From Lytechinus variegatus (Eukaryota > Echinodermata > Echinoidea > Temnopleuroida > Toxopneustidae), in NCBI RefSeq assembly GCF_018143015.1, contig NC_054751.1, positions 29,527,783 to 29,591,782 of the forward strand: DNA of 64,000 nucleotides, in the 5' to 3' direction. Made by a program: the position numbers and the translations under genes. Below the pieces are notes generated by a model that did no database searches, was not told where the DNA came from, and saw only the letters and a program-made list of their open reading frames with translations. Shown in pieces: positions 23,901-33,168 of this stretch; position 1 is the first letter of the stretch; each line of letters begins with the position of its first letter.

Positions 23901-25458
23901 TCATGTTGTCATTGGTGTTTGGATTATTTCTATTTTTTGATATAAATTTCCATAAGATTTGCTGAAAATCTGAATAACAAATTGAAACTATTACTCCCCA
24001 ATACAAGATAGGTTCAGAATATGTATTTAAGTTTAAAAGGTTTTTTCTTTGTTAAATGTGAAGTAAAATATGGTGTGTATCCAGAGTTGTTCTGGGGCCC
24101 ATTGCAGAAAGACTTGCAATCAATCACAACTCTAAAAATCATGCGTAACTTGATTTTCTACCAACCAACAGCGCGCATTTGGGACTTGTGATTGATTTTT
24201 GGACTTGCGTTTAAACGCAACTCTTTCTGCAACGGACCCCTGGAGACTTCCTGCTTGACAAATTTCAACATAACTGATTAAAGTTAGGAGGAATTTTTTA
24301 CTTTAACAAAACATGAATGATAATTATGAAACTTCCATAAACATTTTTTTTCATACATGTACAAGTAGATCTAAACAATTTAAAACTTTTCAAATGAAAT
24401 GAACAAAACTAGGTAATCAATTACTTGAAAATGTAAAGAAAAAATATGAGCTGCAGAATATGCATCTACAAAGTCCTCAAGCAGGTATATCATGACATGA
24501 CTGGTTTCTCCAGTCTGGTAGTGATGACGATGAACAGCTTTGTCAATGACATCTTTGAGCATAGGAGAGTTGGTAGAATCTGTGAATGGGGCAATGAAAA
24601 CGAGATGAGAAAGACTAATACTGGAGTAGAGCTTGATGAAATTTTACTCATTTCAAATATTAACATTCAAAATATATGCATTAATTTTCTTTCATCTTTT
24701 TCTTTGTAACCACGAGAGAAGAGAATTGTCAACTTCTTAGCTTTGTCATTGACATCTTTGAGTGTAGGAGAGTTGGTAGAATCTGCGAATGGGGCAATGA
24801 AAACAAGATGAGAAAGACTAATACTGGAGTAGAGCTTGATGAAATTTTACTCATTTCAAATATTAACATTCAAAATATATGCATTAATTTTCTTTCATCT
24901 TTTTCTTTGTAACCACGAGAGAAGAGAATTGTCAACTTCTTAGCTTTGTCATTGACATCTTTGAGTGTAGGAGAGTTGGTAGAATCTGCGAATGGGGCAA
25001 TGAAAACAAGATGAGAAAGACTAATACTGGAGTAGAGATTAATGAAATTTTACTCATTTATTAACACTCAAAATTTATGCATTGAATTTTCTTTCATCTT
25101 TTTTTTTTGTAAACAGGAAAGACGAGAATTGACTCCCCATGGCCTTGGTCAGCAGAATTCTGTCATCTCATTGGAGAACTTCCCAACACTCCCCCAGGAC
25201 GTCGAGCACGACGGCCCTCCCAACGGACCCCTGTCCGCCCCATCTCGTACTCTGGCACACCTGTCCATGGTCTCACCCCCGGTCTCCCCTCCCACAGCGT
25301 CCCCGTCGTCAGGCAGGGACTCGGTGGACTGTAACCAAGGTCAAAGGTCGTCATTCAGCGACGACGAGCCTCTCCAGTGCCCTCGGTGCTTGAGGGAATT
25401 CCCCGTGGTGAAACACTCAGACTTCATGAGGCACACAGAACAATGCCTTGACAAGTGA
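2379..25458 (+). CDS. TNIP/ABIN-like ubiquitin-binding coiled-coil protein (7 coding exons)
   Basis: Coding exons are 2379-2975, 10144-10446, 17347-17571, 17926-18153, 21755-21880, 22716-22832 and 25117-25458, giving 645 aa. All introns are GT-AG and phase 0. The start ATG has A at -3 and G at +4, and an in-frame TAG lies at 2358-2360. Residues 1-110 are low-complexity. Coiled coil runs from about 110 to 530. [12 protein letters not shown] at 345-356 resembles the AHD1 of ABIN proteins. [11 protein letters not shown] at 452-462 resembles the UBAN core (xDFxxER) of ABIN, optineurin and NEMO. A Ser/Pro-rich linker precedes a C2HC zinc finger with C620, C623, H638 and C642. The family reads Met1-linked or Lys63-linked ubiquitin and tunes NF-kB and cell-death signalling in the cytoplasm; this role is inferred from family. 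TNIP/ABIN fits best; optineurin or NEMO orthology is not excluded. The UBAN Arg is His463 here. Confidence 0.85.
5310..5480. repeat. C-, A-, T- and G-homopolymer-rich repeat
   Basis: A C run, an A run and a T run follow each other at 5346-5390, with G-rich flanks on both sides (GTGGCGGTGCCACGGGGG and AAAGGAGGGGGGAGGGG). Similar G-rich blocks occur at 15820-16110, 31516-31785 and 49893-49913. It is probably part of a dispersed element; such runs are also prone to sequencing and assembly error. Confidence 0.5.
7411..8233 (+). repeat. Tandem duplication, period about 400 bp
   Basis: Copies start at 7411 and 7810, each with ACATGATGTCCATGTAACGG, and the first 24 bases of a third start at 8211 before similarity stops. 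The two full copies differ by scattered substitutions and small indels, so the duplication is fairly young. It lies inside the inverted-repeat element of intron 1. Confidence 0.8.
9623..9858. mobile_element. MITE, terminal inverted repeat TAGRGACAGTGATTTTC
   Basis: The left terminus TAGGGACAGTGATTTTCC at 9623 is matched, inverted, by AGAAAATCACTGTCTCTA ending at 9858. Inside are several near-repeats of ATGGAATT on both strands. It is 236 bp with no coding capacity. No target duplication is clear. Confidence 0.65.
10144..10446 (+). CDS. Gene 1 exon 2: coiled coil (residues 200-300)
   Basis: Acceptor TTATCCACAG ends at 10143 and donor CAG|GTTAGT starts at 10447. The 101 codons are open throughout and give regular heptads such as [19 protein letters not shown], continuing in phase 0 from exon 1. 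No stop or irregularity is seen. Confidence 0.88.
11435..11836 (-). mobile_element. TTAAAG-ended MITE family, copy 1
   Basis: It runs from TTAAAGGTAAATGCTAGTTT to AATTTCTCTTTAA, so both ends read TTAAAG inward. The whole 402 bp is the reverse complement of the copy at 23283-23683; related, more diverged copies lie at 53151-53518 and 56095-56465. This copy alone carries a perfect 24-bp palindrome at 11602-11625. Confidence 0.75.
13827..14110 (-). mobile_element. tRNA-derived SINE, family 2, copy 1
   Basis: Read on the minus strand it begins GTTGGTTCAGATGGTA (A-box-like, from 14108) and has GAGTTCAAACCCC (B-box-like, near 14050-14062). The body has the phrase CCTGTTTGGCGTTCAA. A second copy of the same family and strand is at 49110-49400. 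The similarity of the two covers the full length, including the AT-rich 3' part. Confidence 0.75.
17347..17571 (+). CDS. Gene 1 exon 3: AHD1-like segment (residues 301-375)
   Basis: Acceptor TTTCCTCAG ends at 17346 and donor AAG|GTAAAA starts at 17572. The product carries [18 protein letters not shown] followed by [12 protein letters not shown]. The latter resembles the LNKQWDQ segment of the ABIN homology domain 1 of TNIP1, as I recall it. The match is short and is the main reason for preferring TNIP over optineurin or NEMO. Confidence 0.88.
17926..18153 (+). CDS. Gene 1 exon 4: coiled coil before UBAN (residues 376-451)
   Basis: Acceptor CATACAG ends at 17925 and donor CAG|GTAAGG starts at 18154. 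Seventy-six codons encode a highly charged coiled coil ([19 protein letters not shown]). The upstream intron is only 354 bases, the shortest in the gene. Confidence 0.88.
18330..18493. mobile_element. MITE with GGGCCCC ends
   Basis: The left arm GGGCCCCATTGCATGAAAAT and the right arm ending GCAACTCAACGGGGCCC are inverted repeats of about 47 bp that share TTATGGTAACTCTGCCATCC-type sequence. It is 164 bp in total. It is strongly palindromic and non-coding. Confidence 0.8.
19069..19494. mobile_element. MITE with CAGTCACCCCAAAA ends, copy 1
   Basis: The left end CAGTCACCCCAAAACCTACA is matched, inverted, by GATTTTGGGGTGGCTGG at 19478-19494, with AATAAGTCGCCA mirrored next to each. A diverged second copy is at 29687-30142, sharing the phrase GTGTGGGTTA and the right part. 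Confidence 0.65.
20120..20602. mobile_element. Diverged fold-back fragment ending TTTTCAGCCCAGAGTTACCC
   Basis: The right end resembles that of the AAAGGGATGGTCCG elements at 30156 and 45947, and internal phrases such as AATTTCATCAAAATCAGA also match. The left terminus is not found. Confidence 0.45.
21431..21740 (+). repeat. Tandem degenerate copies of the acceptor and start of the UBAN exon
   Basis: The real exon start (TTGAAGCAGTATACAGAAGA at 21755) is echoed by CTGAAACAGTATAGAGAGAT at 21438, CTGAAGCAGTATAAAAAACA at 21505, CTGAAGCAAGATACAAAACA at 21570 and CTGAAAGCAATGTACAGAAT at 21645. A weaker fifth is near 21712. Spacing is about 65-75 bases. The bases preceding the copies correspond to the intron end, but the AG is lost in the first three. 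Only the copy at 21645 keeps TTTTAG. Confidence 0.75.
21755..21880 (+). CDS. Gene 1 exon 5: UBAN-like ubiquitin-binding helix (residues 452-493)
   Basis: Acceptor TATTTGCAG ends at 21754 and donor CAA|GTAAGT starts at 21881. The 42 codons begin [18 protein letters not shown], aligning with the conserved DF-x-x-ER-x-x-R-E-x-L segment that contacts linear ubiquitin in ABIN, optineurin and NEMO. Asp458 and Phe459 are kept, while the usual Arg is His463. About 330 bases of the preceding intron hold tandem degenerate copies of this exon start. Confidence 0.88.
21957..22290. repeat. Fold-back phrase minisatellite (TTTCGTCTAATAATCA type), copy 1
   Basis: The left half repeats variants of CATTTGGTCCAATAATCA and the right half variants of its complement (TAATTAGACCAAATGG). 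The two halves face each other around about 22100. The same phrase family fills 57120-57610. No coding capacity. Confidence 0.7.
22716..22832 (+). CDS. Gene 1 exon 6: end of coiled coil (residues 494-532)
   Basis: A run of T and TACAG ends at 22715; donor AGG|GTATGT starts at 22833. It encodes [19 protein letters not shown], the C-terminal half of the UBAN-type dimeric helix, then a non-helical [16 protein letters not shown]. Confidence 0.87.
22881..23056 (+). repeat. Direct repeat, left copy
   Basis: This stretch, from AGGGAGGGGAGCTTAAGGGA on, recurs with few changes at 23714-23890. Between the two lies a complete TTAAAG MITE (23283-23683). The palindromic phrase TGTCATATCAGGGAG at 22873 is inverted at 23685, just before the right copy. 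Confidence 0.75.
23283..23683 (+). mobile_element. TTAAAG-ended MITE family, copy 2
   Basis: It runs from TTAAAGAGAAATGCCAGTAG to GAAATTTATCTTTAA. It is an inverted full-length relative of 11435-11836, with shared phrases GATCTAGATCTGGTACAGTA and TCTCAGCAATTACACAATTT. Confidence 0.8.
23714..23890 (+). repeat. Direct repeat, right copy
   Basis: Near-identical to 22881-23056, including the phrase CTTCCTGGTATGACTATCAC and the TTACGCAAAAGCGCCC near its end. Confidence 0.75.
24094..24240. mobile_element. MITE with GGGGCCCATTGCAGAAAGA ends
   Basis: The left arm GGGGCCCATTGCAGAAAGAC is matched, inverted, by CTCTTTCTGCAACGGACCCC ending at 24240. It is 147 bp and non-coding. Its ends resemble those of the element at 18330 but the interior does not. 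Confidence 0.8.
24538..25131 (+). repeat. 203-bp tandem repeat including the acceptor and start of the zinc-finger exon
   Basis: Units begin at 24538, 24741 and 24944 (CTTTGTCAATGACATCTTTG and variants). Each ends with sequence matching the real intron end and exon start: GAGAGAAGAGAATTG at 24714 and 24917, against the true GAAAGACGAGAATTG at 25117. In the two upstream units the true GTAAACAG acceptor reads GTAACCAC, so the AG is lost. Units one and two are almost identical. Confidence 0.85.
25117..25458 (+). CDS. Gene 1 exon 7: Pro-rich linker and C2HC zinc finger (residues 533-645)
   Basis: The acceptor GTAAACAG follows a T run and ends at 25116; the TGA is 25456-25458. After a linker of about 80 residues rich in Pro and Ser ([16 protein letters not shown]) the chain ends with CPRC at 620-623, then H638 and C642, a C-x2-C-x14-H-x3-C finger. 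NEMO and optineurin end in a similar finger with a loop two residues shorter. The exon is clearly more GC-rich than its flanks, as expected for coding DNA. The upstream intron end is tandemly duplicated. Confidence 0.9.
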   Translation, partial: ERRELTPHGLGQQNSVISLENFPTLPQDVEHDGPPNGPLSAPSRTLAHLSMVSPPVSPPTASPSSGRDSVDCNQGQRSSFSDDEPLQCPRCLREFPVVKHSDFMRHTEQCLDK

Positions 25459-25524
25459 TAATGGCCTGAGGGGTGATGTAGGGACAGTGCTTTGATAACA
25501 GGCAGCAAAAACATTTCAAATCAA

Positions 25525-25790
25525 TACTCCTACTACTACTACTACTAGTACTACTACTATTACTACTACTACTACTACCACTACTACCGCTACTACCGCT
25601 ACTTCCGCTACTACCGCTACTACTGCTACTACTGGTACTACTACTGCTACTTCTACTACTGCTACCTTACTACTGATGCTACTACTGCTGCTACTACTAC
25701 AACTGCTGCTACTGCTACTACTACAACTGCTACTACTGCTACATTTTACAACAACTACTGCCACTAATACTGCTCCTTCTACTAATCATA
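25525..25790 (+). repeat. (ACT)n triplet microsatellite in the 3' flank of gene 1
   Basis: Interrupted ACT/GCT/CTA triplets begin about 65 bases after the stop codon of gene 1 and so probably lie in its 3' UTR. The long minus-strand Ser/Val frame across it is a by-product of the repeat. Confidence 0.85.
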
Positions 25791-26356
25791 ATATTAATTA
25801 TTATTGTTAGCCGAAAAGTAACCATAGGGGAATCAACGTTAGGAAGAACAATGTGTTCATTTCACAGAATAGTAGGACGGGTAATATTAAGGGGAACCAA
25901 CTCTAGGTTACTGAGAATTTTGAACAATGGGAGAGATCAATTTATGAAAAGAAATTGTTATGACAACGATAATAATTATGGTAATTTTAACAGCTAAGAT
26001 ATTAGTAAAAGAACTGATGATACAAACAAGAAAAACTACACTAATGATGATATTTACAATGATAACTAATTATGAGAATTATGATAAAGAGTGCCAAATC
26101 TACTCAGAAGAGTACTCACGGTTTAGAAATGATAAAAAACACAGTGAAATGATTTTAAGAGAAAGACATTCTAACTCAGTAATGATGATGATGAAACTTG
26201 TGAAAAAATATCTTTAATATGCATTGCCAATTTTAGTTTACACATAACAATTACCAATAATCACGCATACCGTAATGATAATAATAATTCATAGACTTAC
26301 ACTAGAAATTCAAGCTGAGCCCTTCACTAACTCTGTTTCCACCAAACCTTCAGAGA

Positions 26357-26362
26357 AATAAA
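26357..26362 (+). promoter_or_regulatory. Candidate poly(A) signal of gene 1
   Basis: This AATAAA is an early candidate after the stop codon of gene 1 and would give a 3' UTR of roughly 0.9 kb. Others follow further downstream, so the choice is uncertain. Confidence 0.3.
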
Positions 26363-28276
26363 TTCCAATGTCATTTTAAAGAGAAAAGACTTGGCAAAAT
26401 TTGTTTGAAAGACGAAACATTATCTTACAATTACTACATATTGTAAATTGTAACATCAGGACTGTTATTGTCTGATATTACAGTATGCAGCTTTACAGCT
26501 GTAGAATTTTTTTAGTACCCCCAAAAAATATATAAATCTGCTAATTCATTCATCTATGATAATTCCATGTTGATCAACCAATCAAAACATTTCATTTGTA
26601 TGCTTTGTTTTTGTTTTCTGCTGTCAAAGAACTGTCCCTACATCACGAGGGGGGGGGATTTTAACATTTATTTTAAGAAATGTAACCATGGAGGTGAACA
26701 TCAATATGGTCCATATTTTCAATCGTTTCAACTGTGACACAGTTGAATCTGGAAAAGTGAAAATATGTAGCTCTTGAAACTCACTGTAATATATATTCTT
26801 CATTGCATTGTTTTCTATCGTGTTCTATATCATAGGGTGTTACAATTGTATGCATGGTATGCCTCATGGGGGCGTTGCAAGAATCTTGCCATTGGTCGCA
26901 AGTCAATTTTGTGTCCACTATTCCATTAAGAATCATGCATTTCATGGGCAATTTTGCAATTGATGGTCTGCTCTTTGCATGAACAGGTATCATTCGCTTC
27001 AGGTAAAATTGATCCATCACTTGTAACTTTGCATCTAAAATCTGCAATTGATTGAAAATATTTTCTTGCAACACCCCCCCCCCCACCTCCACGTGTGTGT
27101 TCTTTGTACATTATATGGGAATAATACCATTCTAGAGGATACTTCTAATATTTCTAATTTCTGTATTTCTGAAAGCAGCCACTGCCATGTGTAGAAATCA
27201 ATGAAACTATCCAGCTGTGTAAAATGACAATGCCACAAATGATGAGTGAATAACACCCAATTCAGACAACATAAAAAGTAAACAAACTCTTGTTCTGTGT
27301 GAATAAACATTGTTTTTAGTATTGATAGGTATGTTCAGACTAAATACATTATGTTGGGGAAAACATTGTAAAGAAATGTACAAAGAGAAAATTGTTTGTT
27401 TATGTGAAAATTTGACAATCACTGGTGCATGCACTTGTACTGCAGTAGTATTTTCTTGACTTTCACAAGTCAATGTTTACAAATTTTGAATAACTGTTTT
27501 TTGTGATTTATTGTCATTGCAGCACACCAAAGCATTTCAAACCACAAATGTGTCACACGACAGCTTGTGACAACAATTTTTTTGTATGATACAGGCAATA
27601 CCTATTTGGCAATTTAATTCAAGATTGAAAATAGGCTTAGAACCATAATGTTGAGTTAACTCTGAATGTTTGCTGACACATACATATTTTTTCAGGATTA
27701 TCATTGCAAAAGTAAAATGTACTTGCACTAAAAAGAATGCTGGAAATTCTAAGTTGAAATTTTTTCCTTTTTTTGTCATTTCAATGTTTTTTTTTTTAAT
27801 ATTCTGTACACCAAGATCTGATTTAATGTCTGAGCATATTGATATCTTTACTTAAGAAATTATTGCATATTTTTATCTTATTTTGAAACTCATTTTTGTA
27901 TGAATGTGATTCTAATGAAATAGTATATATACCTATACACAAATGTACTTATATAAGTAAAACACATCGATCTCATTCTGCTAGATTAGATCCAAATCAA
28001 GCTCTTTGTTTTGTCTTCATCAATTTCAGATAAGGGTTATAAAGCTAAATTTTTTATTTTGTTCCATTTAGTAAACACTTGCCATCTTGCTTTTTTTGGC
28101 ACCATATGATGCAGTGTAGGTCTGTCTAGCAAGTAGATTTTTTTCATTCTAATTTATCTTTGAAATGTTTTTGCTGCTTTTTTTTCTGGCAGGAGAATAA
28201 TGGGGGAAAGTGGGTAGTAGATTATCTGCTATTCTACACGTATAGAACTTGCTAGTAAGCTACTGTAAAACCCATC

Positions 28277-28438
28277 GGGGCTCTGTAACACAAAGGTTTG
28301 CAATGAATTGCAAATATGAAAGAAAAGCACTGATTGGCTCCCAGTCAGTATTTCAAACAGAGTGCGCATGCATCAATGATCTTGATTGGTCATTGGTATT
28401 TAGCGATTGATTGCAAACCTTTGTGTTATGGAGCTCAG
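28277..28438. mobile_element. MITE with GGGGCTCTGTAACACAAAGG ends
   Basis: The left arm GGGGCTCTGTAACACAAAGG is matched, inverted, by CCTTTGTGTTATGGAGCTC ending near 28437. It is about 160 bp. The stretch at 32292-32400 (GGGGACCGTAACGCAAAG) may be a decayed relative. Confidence 0.75.
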
Positions 28439-29686
28439 ATCATAAGCTGCTTAATCATTGAAGAGTGTGCGTATCGGAAATTGCAACACACTGCTTCATA
28501 TACAAAATTATTTTTTGAATGTACATATATATTGTAAGATATTTCCCGTAGTGGTTGCTCATTGATGTGTTGAGTGTGTTAATGGGATGAGATACTTGGC
28601 TTATTGTTTGAGACATGTTTATTTGTGCATCAGTACTAGACGATTCTTGTCATTTTGGAAAGTTTTTGACCGTGATAAATGTAGAATATGTAATTACATG
28701 TAAGAAGTGTGGTATGTGAATTGCATGTAGTATAATGGAAAGGGATCACAGTGAAGTTGACCAGTGAAAACCATTCAAATGTTAAAATTATTGAACTTAT
28801 TTATCCCGATCAGTTAATATAAGTTCCCACGATTCAAAGACATGTATGAGACTTGGTAATTGGTAATTAATGATTTTGATACTAAAATTAGTTAAAACTC
28901 ATGGCGGATATCAATATTCAAAACACCAAACTAACAATTAATACATGAGATAAAAGTGTCACAGATATTTTTTTCTGGGGGGCAGTTTGAAGTTAATTTC
29001 AATTTTGATGTTGATCTTTTAGTGTTTTTGGTGGGTCAATGATTTTTTTTGTTATCAGCGTAGCACTAAATCTAAATGAAGCTGGTCTTGGGACATATCT
29101 CAATAAGGGGTTGATATATCATTAATGTGATTTGAATCATTTTTGTAACCTCACATGAGATGTTAAAGCTGGGGACAGTAATCTGAATTGTGCTTTTAAC
29201 ACCAACACCAGCCCTAACACCAATACCAACACAGAACTTGAAATCACCCTTTCATCCATTCACAGGCCTGGTTATTTAATCATTCCCTGAAACATGAGGA
29301 GAATAACACTCCTATTTTGTTACATAATTTTCCTTGATTTGTTCTTTAATTTATATTTGAGATAGATATTTGTGTAAAATTAAAATAGAAAGTGGTTTGA
29401 TGGGTTTAATAGATCATTGTAGTGTCGTTTCATCTCTCTTTGATTGAAGATGAAGAAACTAGAGTAATCTGATAGGATTGTTGTATCAGGTGGGTAATTT
29501 CTCATATCGAGGGACAAGGAATGTTTGCTAAAGTAATGCAGATGTTTTGATGGGGAAGTGAACTCCAAGGAGCTCTGGCTCTTTGCCCATGTGATTTAGG
29601 GTAGTCTTAGTGCATAAACCTTTTGTAGAAACAATTTGGAATGTGGATGATCTTCTTTTTTTTTTTATAACTGTGATGGCTGTTTC

Positions 29687-30142
29687 TGACCCGACACCCC
29701 CAAACCATCAATAGGTCTTCTCTGCAAATTTCCTATAAAATAGTAATGTGGTCTTCAAAACTGAAATTTATACCAATTAGTTTATCTGAAACAATACTTC
29801 TTATTCTTCATACTAAAAAAATTTAAAGTGTTAAATCTTAAGTAAAAGACAAGAAACAAGATTCTGTTTTACACCATGTGCTTAGAGATTGATGGAAGTT
29901 ACAGGGAGATTACATCATGCTCTTCTTATGCTTGAGCGAATCCCAAATTCAAACCTTGTTTTATCTTGATCTTTGAAGCTCTCACGTAATTTCTTCTATA
30001 TTCGTTCAAATGCTTGTGTGGGTTATTGTTGACCGATTGTGGCAAGTTATATATCGTGTTAAAGCTTAAGATGTGCCTATTCAAGCTCAATTTAATTCTC
30101 AAAATTCGTTTTTGGCCACTTACTGTTGGTTTTCAGGTCACA
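29687..30142. mobile_element. MITE with CAGTCACCCCAAAA-like ends, copy 2
   Basis: Diverged relative of 19069-19494. It shares the inner phrases GTGTGGGTTA and TCAAGCTCAA and the TTTTTGGCCACTTACT block near the right end, in the same orientation. Confidence 0.55.
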
Positions 30143-30155
30143 TTTGACCGTCATT

Positions 30156-30570
30156 TAAAGGGATGGTCCGAGCTGAAAGTATTTATAGCTTAATAAATAG
30201 AGTAGGATTCACTGAGCTAAATGCCGAAAATTTCATCAAATTCAGATAACAAATGATATAGTTATTGAATTTTCAAGTTTAGCAATATTTTGTGAAAACA
30301 TTTGTTATGAATATTCATTAGGTGGGCTGATGATGTCACATCCCCACTTGTTCTTTTGTATTTTATTATATGAAATTAGGTTTATTCAATTTTTTTCCTC
30401 CAAGAACTAGAAAAATTGGATTGACAACTGATTTAGTGCATTAGATATTTATTGCTGCAATGTCTTTCATTGTAAGGGAGACATCTTATTCACACAAGTA
30501 TGAAATAATGAAATGTGGCCTGTCATCCCAAAAACAACGGCAAATATTTTCAGCCCAGACCATCCCTTTA
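30156..30570. mobile_element. AAAGGGATGGTCCG fold-back element, copy 1
   Basis: The left end TAAAGGGATGGTCCGAGCTG and the right end CAGCCCAGACCATCCCTTTA are inverted. It shares most of its length with 45947-46516, including TAGGTGGGCTGATGATGTCA. The right arm is shorter than in that copy. Confidence 0.8.
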
Positions 30571-31515
30571 AGCCAACAAAAAGTTTACTGTAACATTTTG
30601 TTTCCTGTGAAATGTTGAGGTATGTAGGTGTCAGGAAAAATATTTATATATTAGTGGGCTTATATCATAAGACTTCATGATAATAATGTTTAATCTTGGT
30701 TTCAGAAGGATCCAGTGTATATTTAAGTGAGGTGTTTTGGTCTTGAGCTGGCGCTGTTTACGATGGCAGCGTTTCATTGGCTTTGGTTTAGGGATTGTGA
30801 ATTTAAATCATTTCATTACCACTTCAGAAGTCATTTTAGTAAATTTTATAAAAGAATGGAGTATGATTCCCAATTGGGTTGCATTTATCAGTTCCTATTT
30901 TTTCTTCAAATATATTATCCGTGTGATTATAATATATTTAAGAAAATACTTATTTTTATGTTATTTACCTTTTACTTCATTCTATTCTCAAGAAATTAGC
31001 AATATGTGACTTTTATGTAATATTGCATACATCAGTCATTTTATGTTATGCCTTTTTTTTAATAGTATTAATGATATATTTTGATATTGTGACTTAAACA
31101 TACCTCTTCTTGAGCCTCAATCAATCTATTCATTATATGAAAAGAAAAAGAATTAAAACTATATATTTCCTTATTATATCCCCCTTAATATATTCAAGAA
31201 GTATTCGGACATAATGAGGGTTATACATATCATGATTTGAATAAGATATAGGTCTCAGAAGTCTTAGGAATAGGTATAGTCCCAAATATTAAGCAAAAGG
31301 CATAGGGGTTTATATATTTTTTGTTAAATTCATCTTGGTTTATAAGTAAAACTCTTAGTTCTGAATTCAGATCATTTCCATTGATAGAATAAAGAGTATA
31401 TCTTTTCTTGTATACTTGATGTTTATTCATGTAATAAGGTGAAGATGGTATTAAGCACAGATGTATTTATATCACTAGCCAATTGAATGCCATTCCTTAT
31501 GTTGTAGGTATAAAT

Positions 31516-31785
31516 CATGGGTGGAAATCCCAGGGGGGGGGGGGCAGAGGGGATGCATCCCCCTACCATTTGGAAAGGGGGGGGACACAAAATCAAATGT
31601 CCCCCCTACTATTTGTGGTCTTTTATGATGGGAAAAATACATGATTCAAATACATCATTTTGGACAGAACGACCTTATATTTTGGGTGATAACTTTTTTT
31701 TTGGCTTGTCAAATTTTCCAGGGGGGAAACAAACCTTGATCAGCCCCTGGTCCCCCTACCTTTGGGGAGAGATTTCCGCCCATGG
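31516..31785. mobile_element. Fold-back element with CATGGGTGGAAAT ends and poly-G runs
   Basis: The left end CATGGGTGGAAATCCCAGGG is inverted at the right end (GAGATTTCCGCCCATG). Inside, paired G and C runs face each other. It is 270 bp and non-coding despite a 99-codon open frame. Confidence 0.65.
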
Positions 31786-32439
31786 TATGAACGTGCTGTA
31801 TGTTTTATTCCAGTAATCAGAGACCGTGAAATTGGCTGAAATCTTTCATGTGACCACTCAATTCATTTTAGTTTAAAAGAGGTAAATTTGCTAATACTAG
31901 TTTTGTTGACCGGTCATATTTTTAGATGAGCATGGCTTATCAAACTAACAAGGTCCTGCATCACTATCTCATATAAAACATATGATACATATCGTTTTGG
32001 TACATTAGAAAAATTAACCACACTTGTTGCATAATAATATGGAACAGTTCAAATACGGCTGCAATTATGCATTGGGTATTCTCGAACTGTTCCAAAGGTA
32101 GCTCATGTGCAAAGGCTATTGCCTTTAATGATGTGTGTTATTTGTATACTATCACATGTTACTTCATTGATTGCATAGGCTATCGCATGATCCCTTGTTC
32201 CTATGGTAGAGTTCATTCCTTCCAAGACAAATGAAATCTGTACTTCAAAAACCACTGTGTTAAAACTACACCTCCAGTGGACATAAATGACCAGGGGACC
32301 GTAACGCAAAGCTTATTGAAATCATCGTGGAAGAAAATCTTGAGGATTGATTTCATTGACTACAGTATACAATTAATCATGAAAATCAAGCATATAATCA
32401 ATCGCTAACAATATATGTAGGGGACCCAATCCAAGTATT

Positions 32440-32580
32440 TGTACCAGTGTTGAATTTATGGTGTTAATTTGACACCCAGTGGTGTTGATATAAATTGTTT
32501 GACTGTTCAAACTCCAGGGTGTTGATTTACACTCTAGTATGTTCCAGTGTTAGCACAGACTGGTGTCGATTTACACCTTA
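32440..32580. mobile_element. Fragment of the ACACC/GGTGT fold-back family
   Basis: The repeated phrases GGTGTTAATTTGACACCCAG and GGTGTCGATTTACACC match the elements at 47801, 59984 and 62030. Ends are not defined. Confidence 0.5.
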
Positions 32581-33168
32581 TAGTTTTAATCCAATCTTTG
32601 CAAAGATGTTTAATGAATATACCCGGTGTAGAAAGACTGTCATAATGCATTTTTTAGACCTTTTTAAAAACTTAATTGGATACTCCCCAGGGAGTGGATT
32701 ATGCTCACATTCATACAGACTAACAATTCCATACCATGACACTGGTTTCAACCATCTACACAGTAGTACGTAAAGTGCTTAAACGTATATTTGTAGAAGT
32801 TATCCACATTTTCTAATATATACTCCAGAATGTTCCAAATTTTGTTGAGAGTTTTGTTAGCTTTGCCACCATCTTTCTGAAAAATAAATTCACCACAGAG
32901 GCCAAATTCTTGATGAAAAAGGTGATGTATGATTGTAATTGTTTAAAGATTTGTCAAAATGCCTGTTTCATTCCATACTCACATTTGTGATTTCACTCGT
33001 CATGGAAAGCAATCATAATTGACTGGCAAATAAATCCTTTTATTTTGTGAATTCAGTGCGAAATAAAAGCTTAACTAACTGACTTTGTTATAAAGTATTA
33101 TTCTATAACTCTTGTTCCAAAATATATACCATGTTAATTACAGGGTTATACCTACATGTATTGTATTA

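Noticed and set aside
25516-25764. 82-codon Val/Ser-rich minus-strand protein
   Set aside because: Translation of the ACT triplet tract; no start context or domain.
30727-31009. Two overlapping 90-codon hydrophobic frames, possible membrane protein
   Set aside because: AT-rich sequence gives Phe/Ile/Leu codons by chance; no splice sites, no family resemblance.
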